Origin: JAQTTT01 sp041652755
GTDB lineage: Archaea > Nanobdellota > Nanobdellia > Tiddalikarchaeales > Tiddalikarchaeaceae
Assembly (NCBI GenBank): GCA_041652755.1
Contig: JBAZGS010000017.1
Location: 1 to 15,987 of the forward strand
Length of the DNA: 15,987 nucleotides
Reading direction: 5' to 3'
In this document: piece by piece, positions 1 through 5,890 of the stretch
Position numbering within the stretch: the first letter of the stretch is position 1
How the letters are laid out: every line of letters starts with the position of its first letter
Program-made: the position numbers and the translations under genes
The notes under the pieces: model-generated
Seen by the model: the letters and a program-made list of their open reading frames with translations, nothing else
Database searches by the model: none
Told to the model about the DNA's origin: nothing

Positions 1-1164
1 TTGCTCAACAGATATTTTTGAACCAAGATTAGCAACTGAAATTAATATATATGCAAATGAACAATCCCATCCTTCAGCAAGAGCATTAATTGTTATTATA
101 TACCTTATTTTGCAGGATTTACTGAATAAATTAATATTATGTATTTGGTCAAATTTTGAAGTTTTTATTGCAATTTGTTCTTCAGGAATTCTACTTTCAT
201 GTAATAAGAAATTTTTTATCTTTTCTACAGTTATATCATTATCTTTTCCTTTATCTGATTGAGCTTGCAATAATACTATGGGTCTTATATATTCATTCTC
301 TTTTTTTGCTAAATTTTCCAATTCGTTTCTTTTTAATACTCCCCTGTTTATTGCATTTTCCCATTGAGAAACATTCTCAAGAACTATTGGAATTTTAACC
401 ATTTTTTCCTGTTTTAAATCCAATGAACTTACTTCACATAATATATTACTTCCCAACCTAGGAGTAGCAGTAAATTCAACAATAAAACTAGGATTTAAAT
501 CTTTAACAACTTCTTCAGATAATTCAGTTTTTGCTCTATGTCCTTCATCAATAATAACTAAGGGATTGTTCATTCTAATAACATTAGCTAATGAATTTAT
601 TATACCACTTTCATCTTTTTCCAATTTATTTTCATTATTTAAATTCTCAAAAAAGTTAAGCAAAGATCCATTTTCTTTATATACTTTGTATTTATTTTGA
701 ATAGATTTTTCTTTTCTAAAAGATTCAATACTTGCAATTATTAAACACAAATTATTATCAACATCAGATTTTCTAATATTTAAAGCTTCTTCATTAGAAA
801 ATATTCTAACCTTGTTTAAAAAATATTCATCAAATATTTTCCTATGAATATCATTATTATTCTTTAATTTATCAATAGTTTGAGATTTAATAGCATCAGA
901 AGGAACAAACCACAAAATAATTCCTTTATCCAATTTATCCTTCAAATAAATATCATATAAATGAGGAATAATATTGCAAGCAACATAAGTTTTACCTCCT
1001 CCTGTTGGTATTTTAATACAAACAAAAGGAATGTTCCCATAAACTTGATTATAATTTTTATCAGTTATATCAAAAAAAGCAAGTTTTGGAGAATTATGAT
1101 GCATATATTTAAATAAAAATTCCCTAAAATCTTCAACAACCTTTTCTTGATATTTTTTCATCAT
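1..1164 (-). CDS. res: Type III restriction enzyme, Res (helicase/nuclease) subunit, 3' end beyond window
   Basis: ATP-dependent DNA translocase and nuclease subunit of a type III restriction-modification system, acting with Mod on unmethylated DNA. The frame is open from the start codon to the window edge, giving the first 388 residues. Visible superfamily-2 helicase motifs are PTGGGKT (residues about 53-59, Walker A), DEGH (206-209, Walker B), FTATP (231-235) and AEGWDC (363-368), close to the edge. The C-terminal endonuclease domain expected for this family (usually 850-1000 residues) would lie outside the window. The start ATG at 1164 shares its A with the TAA stop of mod; a second ATG follows at once at 1161. 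This TAATG arrangement implies translational coupling. The family assignment is secure from the motifs and the neighbour; whether the distal nuclease domain is intact cannot be judged. Confidence 0.93.
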   Translation of the reverse strand, partial: MMKKYQEKVVEDFREFLFKYMHHNSPKLAFFDITDKNYNQVYGNIPFVCIKIPTGGGKTYVACNIIPHLYDIYLKDKLDKGIILWFVPSDAIKSQTIDKLKNNNDIHRKIFDEYFLNKVRIFSNEEALNIRKSDVDNNLCLIIASIESFRKEKSIQNKYKVYKENGSLLNFFENLNNENKLEKDESGIINSLANVIRMNNPLVIIDEGHRAKTELSEEVVKDLNPSFIVEFTATPRLGSNILCEVSSLDLKQEKMVKIPIVLENVSQWENAINRGVLKRNELENLAKKENEYIRPIVLLQAQSDKGKDNDITVEKIKNFLLHESRIPEEQIAIKTSKFDQIHNINLFSKSCKIRYIITINALAEGWDCSFAYILISVANLGSKISVEQ

Positions 1165-2705
1165 TAGTAAACTTTCACCTCATAGGGTATTTGCTTAAAA
1201 GTAATATTATACTTTTCAAGCACTTCATTATCAATTAAGCATTTATCAGCATAAATAATTTTATTATCTTTAAGGTTTTTAATTTTTTCAAAAAAAGATT
1301 TATCCAAAATATTCGTTCCTTTTTCCTTAAAAAGTAGGTAATATTTATTATTTTGATAATCTCCGATGAAATTACCATTTATCTTATTTTTATCAATATT
1401 GGTTTGAGTTTCTGTAAAATAGATATAATTGGCTAATTGTTCAAAACTGCAAGATTCATCAATATCCCCAAACTCATTAAATAAAGGCTTATCCAATTCA
1501 CAAAATTCAAAACCTGTATTATACTCATATTTTTTTATAGCTAGTTTAACCCTTTCAGCGGTTATTTTTCTTGCAATATCATCTTCCATTTCAATCAAAA
1601 TAAATTTTCTATTTCCACCATCTTCTTTATTTAAATCTAAAACTGCATGACCAGTAGTTCCAGAACCTGCAAAAGAATCAATAATTATATCCTCATTTTT
1701 AGTTGTTAATTGAAAAATTTGTTTTAATAACTTAACAGGTTTTGGAGTCTGAAATTCAGCTTCACCAAATAAATTTTTTAATTCTTTTCGTCCATCATCA
1801 TTACTTCCAACTTCATTATATAACCACATAGATTTAGGAATAATTCCTTCTTTCATATCATTCAAATATTTTTTTAATCTTGGAACAGCTGTACCCTTAT
1901 TTCCAAACCAAATTAAATTTTCTTCTTCTGATTTTTTTAAAGTTTCAATAGTAAATCTTGGATATGTGTTTTTTGGTGGCATCCAAGTTACTCCATTTTT
2001 AAAAGTATACTTAAAATCTCCGTTTGTTCCACTTTTTGCATGTAATGGCTGAGTCATCCAAGGTCCCCTTGGATCATTATCTGGATTTTTATATCTATCA
2101 TTTTGTTCCTTTGTTCGTGTAATTAATCCAATATTAACAACCATTTTATTTTTTGCAAAACATACAATAAAATCATGAGTATTAGAAAAATATTTAGCAT
2201 CATTACTTTGGGTATATTTTTTTTGCCAAATTATATTAGTTAAAAAGTTATCATTTCCAAAAATTTCTTCGAGTATTTGTTTTAAATTACAATGTTCATT
2301 ATCGTCAATACTAACAAAAATAACTCCTTCTTCACTTAATAGTTCTCTAAGTAATTTTAGTCTTGGATACATCATACAAAGCCATTTATCATGCCTACAC
2401 AAGTCTTCTGATTCTCCTCCAACCACTTTTCCTAACCATTTTTTTATTTTCGAAGAATTTACATTGTCATTATAAACCCATTTTTCGTTTCCTGTGTTAT
2501 ATGGAGGATCTATGTAAATACATTTTATTTTTCCTTTATAATAAGGCATTAGTGCTTTTAGGGCTTCTAAATTGTCTCCTTTTATTATTAAATTTTCAGA
2601 ATTTTCTCCATATGATGAAGATTTAATCTTTTTAAGAAGCTTAAAAGGCACATCTTTATCATGATTTACAACAGATTCTTTACCAATCCAATTCAAAACA
2701 GGCAT
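1164..2705 (-). CDS. mod: Type III DNA methyltransferase, Mod subunit
   Basis: Site-specific adenine methyltransferase and recognition subunit of the type III restriction-modification complex; it marks host DNA and directs Res. The 513 residues begin with a segment typical of the family (NWIGKE, residues 5-10). The catalytic motif DPPYNTG is at 66-72 and the SAM-binding motif FAGSGTTGH at 345-353. Motif IV before motif I is the beta-class order used by type III Mod proteins, with the target-recognition region lying between them. The length is slightly short but within the family range, and I see no frameshift. It is first in an operon with res, with which its stop overlaps by one base. The specificity cannot be read from the sequence. 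Confidence 0.95.
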   Translation of the reverse strand: MPVLNWIGKESVVNHDKDVPFKLLKKIKSSSYGENSENLIIKGDNLEALKALMPYYKGKIKCIYIDPPYNTGNEKWVYNDNVNSSKIKKWLGKVVGGESEDLCRHDKWLCMMYPRLKLLRELLSEEGVIFVSIDDNEHCNLKQILEEIFGNDNFLTNIIWQKKYTQSNDAKYFSNTHDFIVCFAKNKMVVNIGLITRTKEQNDRYKNPDNDPRGPWMTQPLHAKSGTNGDFKYTFKNGVTWMPPKNTYPRFTIETLKKSEEENLIWFGNKGTAVPRLKKYLNDMKEGIIPKSMWLYNEVGSNDDGRKELKNLFGEAEFQTPKPVKLLKQIFQLTTKNEDIIIDSFAGSGTTGHAVLDLNKEDGGNRKFILIEMEDDIARKITAERVKLAIKKYEYNTGFEFCELDKPLFNEFGDIDESCSFEQLANYIYFTETQTNIDKNKINGNFIGDYQNNKYYLLFKEKGTNILDKSFFEKIKNLKDNKIIYADKCLIDNEVLEKYNITFKQIPYEVKVY

Positions 2706-2726
2706 ATAAAAAGTTATGATTCAATG

Positions 2727-2737
2727 ATTTAAAAATG
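2727..2737 (-). promoter_or_regulatory. Possible TATA box of the mod-res operon
   Basis: On the minus strand an A/T-only block (TTTTTAAAT) lies about 22-32 bases upstream of the mod ATG. That is the distance expected for a leaderless archaeal transcript. The surroundings are AT-rich, so the match is weak evidence alone. Confidence 0.35.
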
Positions 2738-2792
2738 ATATCAAAGTAAGTTTCCCCTAATACTTAAAAAATCCAAATTTTATATATAAAAC

Positions 2793-3228
2793 ATGGTATT
2801 TTTTCATTCTTCAAATGAGGAGTTAACTGAAGGAGTTATTATTTCAAAAGGGCATTTTGGTAATTTAATAATTTCTGAAATAAATAAAAAATTTAGAAGC
2901 ACAACTCCTCAAAATGATACTTTGCATTATGAATTTTTATTTGAAACTATAAGAATTGTTAATTTTTCAGATNNNNNNNNNNGAAATCGAACCAATTTAT
3001 AATAATTATTTAGTTAATAAATTAGATATGAACATAATAACAAATCCTTTTATGTTTTTAAACTCAAAAAATTTAGTTGGTAATATAACTCAAGATCAAA
3101 TAACTGAAATATTTAAAATAAATATTGAAAATGCTGCAAAAAAATATTGGAATTGTGAAATGTCAAATAATCCAATAATTGAGATATTAATTAATTGTGA
3201 TTGTAAAGTAATAAGAAAAATTGAATAA
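2793..3228 (+). CDS. Uncharacterised protein, interrupted by an assembly gap
   Basis: I do not recognise this gene. The first 60 codons (2793-2972) run exactly to the run of Ns. After it, an open frame resumes on a codon boundary at 2983 (EIEPIYNNYL) and ends with TAA at 3228. The parts are in different frames only because ten Ns were inserted; a real gap that is a multiple of three would join them into one protein of at least about 140 residues. The N-terminal part has an acidic then hydrophobic stretch (residues 8-27) and no internal Met. The C-terminal part has three cysteines (NCEM and NCDC) in an otherwise Asn/Ile-rich sequence, with no obvious membrane segment. It diverges from mod across an 87-base spacer, so a role linked to restriction is possible but unproven. 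Two separate gene fragments joined by scaffolding cannot be excluded. Confidence 0.5.
2973..2982. other. Assembly gap (ten Ns)
   Basis: Ten consecutive Ns, the usual placeholder where a scaffolder joins contigs. The true length is unknown, and the reading frame across it should not be trusted. Confidence 0.99.
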
Positions 3229-3310
3229 TTAACATTCTATATATAGGTAGTTGCAGCAATCTTTTTATTGTATTAGCTCCTTTTTTTAGGCATTGAAGCT
3301 CGTAAAAAAA

Positions 3311-3380
3311 TCGCAGAAGGATATTTGCGGTTCATAAAAAGGGGGCGTTAGGAATTCTCCGCCGTACGCCCGGCAGGGGC
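3311..3380 (+). ncRNA. GC-rich structured RNA element with pseudoknot; possible orphan omega RNA / IS605-type right end
   Basis: A GC-rich island in AT-rich surroundings with three compatible pairings. Stem 1 is CGCAG (3312-3316) with TTGCG (3325-3329). Stem 2 is CTCCGCCG (3357-3364) with CGGC-A-GGGG (3371-3379): eight pairs with one bulged A and the six-base loop TACGCC. The loop bases ACGCC (3366-3370) are complementary to GGCGT (3344-3348), upstream of stem 2, giving an H-type pseudoknot. The text leading into stem 2 (GCGTTAGGAATTCTCC) followed by a GC hairpin resembles right ends of IS200/IS605 elements, which are transcribed as TnpB guide RNAs. That comparison is from memory and is inference. 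No tnpB gene is in the window. The plus strand is chosen because it gives the TnpB-like orientation. Alternatives are a stand-alone ncRNA or a cis-regulator of the next gene. Confidence 0.45.
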
Positions 3381-3390
3381 ATAGAATCTT

Positions 3391-3404
3391 TATTAAAATA
3401 TAAG
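3391..3404 (+). promoter_or_regulatory. Possible TATA box of the TRASH-domain gene
   Basis: TATTAAAATATAAG lies about 17-30 bases before the tandem ATGs at 3418/3421. This spacing suits initiation close to the second ATG. GTGA at 3411-3414 could alternatively serve as a ribosome-binding site for the second ATG. If this promoter is real, the upstream structured element is not part of this gene's leader. Confidence 0.35.
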
Positions 3405-3417
3405 AGTAAAGTGAATA

Positions 3418-3591
3418 ATGATGAATTTGCTTAAAAGTTTAATACTTGAAGAAAAAAGTAAAGGAAAATGCGTTGTGTGCTACAGGGTTTTAGAGAATGA
3501 AGATGTATTCTATATTGATAATGAGAAAAAAGCATATTTTTGCTGCAATAATTGCAAGATTGAATGGATGATGAAAAATAATATTAAATAA
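3418..3591 (+). CDS. Small TRASH-type zinc/metal-binding protein (57 residues)
   Basis: A very small protein with five cysteines: C18, C21, C42, C43 and C46. The spacing C21-X20-C42-X3-C46, with the aromatic-rich ending YFCCNNCKIEW, matches the TRASH motif (C-X19-22-C-X3-C). TRASH is a treble-clef metal-binding fold found in archaeal metal sensors, metallochaperones and ribosomal protein eL24. The extra C18 makes a CVVC pair, so four ligands are available. The protein is essentially the bare domain plus a basic 16-residue leader. It may start at the second ATG (3421), which GTGA at 3411-3414 precedes at better spacing. It lies between the GC-rich structured element and a winged-helix gene on the same strand. 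The metal bound and the role (metal handling or nucleic-acid binding) are not evident. Confidence 0.75.
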   Translation: MMNLLKSLILEEKSKGKCVVCYRVLENEDVFYIDNEKKAYFCCNNCKIEWMMKNNIK

Positions 3592-3671
3592 AAATATTCA
3601 GTATATATCCCTAACCAAAGATTCAGTTATTATTAACACTTCTAATATATGTTTAAATGAGTATAATAAAC

Positions 3672-3680
3672 TATATAAAT
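3672..3680 (+). promoter_or_regulatory. TATA box of the winged-helix gene at 3703
   Basis: TATATAAAT lies 23-31 bases upstream of the ATG at 3703, preceded by a purine-rich stretch. This is the expected distance for a leaderless archaeal mRNA starting at or next to the start codon. Confidence 0.55.
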
Positions 3681-3702
3681 CATAAGTTTTTATAATTACT
3701 CC

Positions 3703-3990
3703 ATGGGGGAAGAGAAAAGGAATAATCTAGTTAACTTATTTTTAAGAAATAAGCCAGCATTCATTCTTATGAAAATACATGCTTGCTCAAGCAAATGCTA
3801 CGCAAGCAACATTGCCAAAGAAGTTGACTGCACTTACTCTCATACAGTCAGAATTATCCAGCAATTAGAAAAGGAAGGGTTGTTAACTTTTGACAAAGCA
3901 GGAAGAATAAAGACTATAATTTTAACAAAGAAAGGTAAAGATATTTCAGAGAATTTAAAAAAACTAATAACTTTGTTTCATTTAGAATAA
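3703..3990 (+). CDS. Small winged-helix DNA-binding protein, MarR/ArsR-like
   Basis: A 95-residue predicted transcription regulator. After a basic N-terminus, residues about 17-65 form a winged helix-turn-helix: a helix through KPAFILMKIHACS, then YASNIAKEVDCTYSHTVRII as the helix-turn-helix, QQLEKEGLLTF as the end of the recognition region, and a wing through DKAGRIKTIILTKKG. This is the MarR/archaeal HTH pattern in which 'LEKEGLL' precedes the wing. A short C-terminal helix (ISENLKKLITLF) may form the dimer interface. Its size, without an effector domain, is typical of small archaeal regulators. It has its own TATA box and is tail-to-tail with the regulator at 3994, three bases apart. The target is unknown; the TRASH gene just upstream on the same strand is a possible partner. 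Confidence 0.75.
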   Translation: MGEEKRNNLVNLFLRNKPAFILMKIHACSSKCYASNIAKEVDCTYSHTVRIIQQLEKEGLLTFDKAGRIKTIILTKKGKDISENLKKLITLFHLE

Positions 3991-3993
3991 GGC

Positions 3994-4431
3994 TTAATTA
4001 ATTTCATCAATTTTTTCGCAATATTCAATAATTCTATTAATTGAAGGCTCAATGAATTCTCGTATTATCTCTTTTTTGAACAATTCCTTCAAGTTCATGA
4101 ATTCAAAAATTCTGTAGCCATAATCAGTCCTTTCAATCAAGCCATATTCCTTAAGCCTTAATAAATGCCGTCTTATATTATTTGGAGTTCCTCCATCATG
4201 CTCCTTGAATGTTTTTATTATTAAATCAATAGGCAAATACTCTTTGTTTTTGGATGAAACAATGAAGCTGTAAAATATCTCGCTTATTATATCCCTTCCG
4301 TCACCTGTTTGCAAAAGCCCTGTCGATATCAAGAATTTTCTGCACAATTCTTTTAAATTTTCATCGCTTGGTTTTTCAAATCGCCTTAGAGTAATCTCAC
4401 TTAAAGGCTTGTCATTGAACACCTTTTTCAT
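3994..4431 (-). CDS. Winged-helix transcription regulator (145 residues)
   Basis: A predicted DNA-binding regulator. The central part, DLIIKTFKEHDGGTPNNIRRHLLRLKEYGLIERTDYGYRIFE (residues about 69-110), reads as a winged helix: a helix, a turn with Gly-Gly, a recognition helix NNIRRHLLRLKEYG, then a beta wing with DYGYRIF. The N-terminal half contains another helical segment (ENLKELCRKFLISTGL) followed by GDGRDIISEIFYSFIVS. The C-terminus is a Glu/Lys-rich amphipathic helix (LFKKEIIREFIEPSINRIIEYCEKIDE) that could dimerise. It diverges from the membrane protein at 4466 with only 34 bases between starts, so binding near its own promoter would also affect that gene. The domain call is reasonably firm; target and signal are unknown. 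Confidence 0.7.
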   Translation of the reverse strand: MKKVFNDKPLSEITLRRFEKPSDENLKELCRKFLISTGLLQTGDGRDIISEIFYSFIVSSKNKEYLPIDLIIKTFKEHDGGTPNNIRRHLLRLKEYGLIERTDYGYRIFEFMNLKELFKKEIIREFIEPSINRIIEYCEKIDEIN

Positions 4432-4465
4432 AATCTTTTAATATAACACAGTATTATTTAATATT
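4432..4465. promoter_or_regulatory. Overlapping divergent promoters
   Basis: The spacer between two divergent start codons is only 34 bases, yet it holds an A/T box for each. TTTAATATAA (4437-4446) is centred 25 bases from the plus-strand ATG at 4466. TATTAAATAAT on the minus strand (about 4452-4462) is centred about 26 bases from the minus-strand ATG at 4431. Both fit leaderless transcription, so the two preinitiation complexes would compete. Confidence 0.5.
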
Positions 4466-4816
4466 ATGGCTCAAGTGTCAACTGATAAGCTAATCATAGG
4501 AGCTTCATTGATTTTCTTTGTAGGAATCTTTGTATTCGCAATAATTTTCAAGGCATTAACATTAATAGGAAGCGTGGAGGATTCAATAAGCGTGCTGGTT
4601 GGAAATGATCCTGAATCAATAGGTTATTATGTTGAAGTTTTCAGGATTTTGCCCTGGATACTCGGATTTTTATATATCATTTTTGTAGGAGGAATAATCT
4701 ATGTAGTTGTTGCCAAAGGAAAGAAAGAAGAAGAGCCTCAGGAGATTGGATTATTCGGAGAGAACCCTTCAGAAACAGTGGATGAGACTTTTGAGGACAT
4801 TTTTTACAAAAATTAA
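4466..4816 (+). CDS. Small membrane protein with two transmembrane helices
   Basis: A 116-residue protein I cannot assign to a named family. It has two strong hydrophobic segments, residues about 8-34 (LIIGASLIFFVGIFVFAII) and about 61-83 (ILPWILGFLYIIFVGGIIYV), separated by an acidic loop (VEDSISVLVGNDPESIGYY). A cytoplasmic-looking tail begins with the basic stretch AKGKKEEE and continues acidic to the end (ENPSETVDETFEDIFYKN). Positive charges after the second helix suggest both termini are inside. It diverges from the winged-helix regulator at 3994-4431 across a shared 34-base promoter region. Its last four bases overlap the 3' end of the convergent SIS gene. Control by the divergent regulator is a reasonable inference from layout only. 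Confidence 0.7.
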   Translation: MAQVSTDKLIIGASLIFFVGIFVFAIIFKALTLIGSVEDSISVLVGNDPESIGYYVEVFRILPWILGFLYIIFVGGIIYVVVAKGKKEEEPQEIGLFGENPSETVDETFEDIFYKN

Positions 4817-5859
4817 GCACAATAATAATAGCTTAGCCATTCAATCATTAAAGTATATATTGGGGATAAGATTATGTCATTTCTTTTGCCTTCTCCGCTG
4901 AAAGTGATAAAACTTGAAGGGTCAACAACTATTATTCTGCTTTTGTCAAATTTTTCAGAAATCATTAAATGCATTTCATTAAACCTGTTCATTGCCTGAA
5001 CACTAACAAAGTGTTCAATTGGCTTTAAAAGAATCCAAATTTGGTTTAAATTTTTAACCAAATATTCTTCAAGTATTAAATTAATGAATTCTTCAGACTG
5101 AACAGCGCTGCTTACTAATTTGCACTGCTCCAAAAATTGTATTTGCGCAGCTTTCTTGCATGAAGGGTATCTTGGGCCGTCTCCTATGAAGAAAAGCAAT
5201 GGATTGTTTAATTCTTTAATTTTTTTGGAGGATTCAATGCACCACTCATGAAAGCTTTTATTCTTACTTAATAAATTAAAATAAACAGGCAAATCAACCA
5301 ATTGAGACATTAATAATGGTTCAATATTGATTTTATCCTCCAAGAAATAAATAATAATAGTGTTTAATACTGATAAGAAAGTGTTTGAAGTTGTAGTGCT
5401 AGGAACAGTGATTGTTTCATTCTTTACTGGAATAAAAATTTCATAATTTTTATAACCTTTAAGGCTTGAATAAATGCTGTCTTTATCTTTGCTCTCAAGC
5501 TGAGTAATAATAATTATTGTCGCATTCTTTTTCTTTACCTCCTTAATTGCATCAAGGATGTCAATGTTTTTTCCCCTAACTGTTAAGAAAATCACTAAGG
5601 ACTCCTTGCTTATTGATTCTGGAGTGTAATTCGCAAGCACTCTGGCATTGTAAACCTCGAATTTTTTGTCAGAATAAGCGTCAATTAAATATTTTGAAAC
5701 CAGTGGAATTATGAACTTATCCCCTTCTCCGCTGACTATAACATTCTTTGCAGAGTTAAGCATTCCAGCTAATTTTTTTAATTTCCCCTCATCTTCTGTG
5801 GAAATCCTTATTTTTTCATCCTGCATCTCTAGCAATTTTTTCAAATCAGCATCTTTCAT
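4813..5859 (-). CDS. SIS-domain (phosphosugar isomerase-like) protein
   Basis: A 348-residue protein with the two-lobed layout of SIS proteins such as the GlmS isomerase half. The first lobe (residues about 25-150) contains KNVIVSGEGDKFIIPLVSKYL and the strand-helix pair SLVIFLTVRGKNIDILDAIKEVKKKNATIIIIT, matching the SIS pattern of a phosphosugar-binding loop and following strand. The second lobe (about 210-345) starts FFIGDGPRYPSCKKAAQIQFLEQC, comparable with the family's 'G.G..yp.A.E.alKlkE'. The usual SGxTxDT and ExKHG signatures are only partly present (RGKNIDI and QSEEFIN), so catalysis is uncertain and a sugar-phosphate-sensing or altered-substrate role is possible. It follows the primase by 31 bases on the same strand and may share its transcript, although TTTATTAAT within that spacer could be its own promoter. 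Confidence 0.75.
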   Translation of the reverse strand: MKDADLKKLLEMQDEKIRISTEDEGKLKKLAGMLNSAKNVIVSGEGDKFIIPLVSKYLIDAYSDKKFEVYNARVLANYTPESISKESLVIFLTVRGKNIDILDAIKEVKKKNATIIIITQLESKDKDSIYSSLKGYKNYEIFIPVKNETITVPSTTTSNTFLSVLNTIIIYFLEDKINIEPLLMSQLVDLPVYFNLLSKNKSFHEWCIESSKKIKELNNPLLFFIGDGPRYPSCKKAAQIQFLEQCKLVSSAVQSEEFINLILEEYLVKNLNQIWILLKPIEHFVSVQAMNRFNEMHLMISEKFDKSRIIVVDPSSFITFSGEGKRNDIILSPIYTLMIEWLSYYYCA

Positions 5860-5890
5860 AATTTAACAGTATGAATTGATTATTAATAAA

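Noticed and set aside
156..398. 80-residue hydrophobic frame on the plus strand
   Set aside because: Antisense to the helicase domain of res; its Phe/Leu richness comes from the AT-rich opposite strand.
3311..3380. SRP RNA, RNase P RNA, tmRNA or a fluoride riboswitch as the identity of the GC-rich element
   Set aside because: None of the conserved cores of these RNAs that I know could be matched; the element is also too short for SRP or RNase P RNA.
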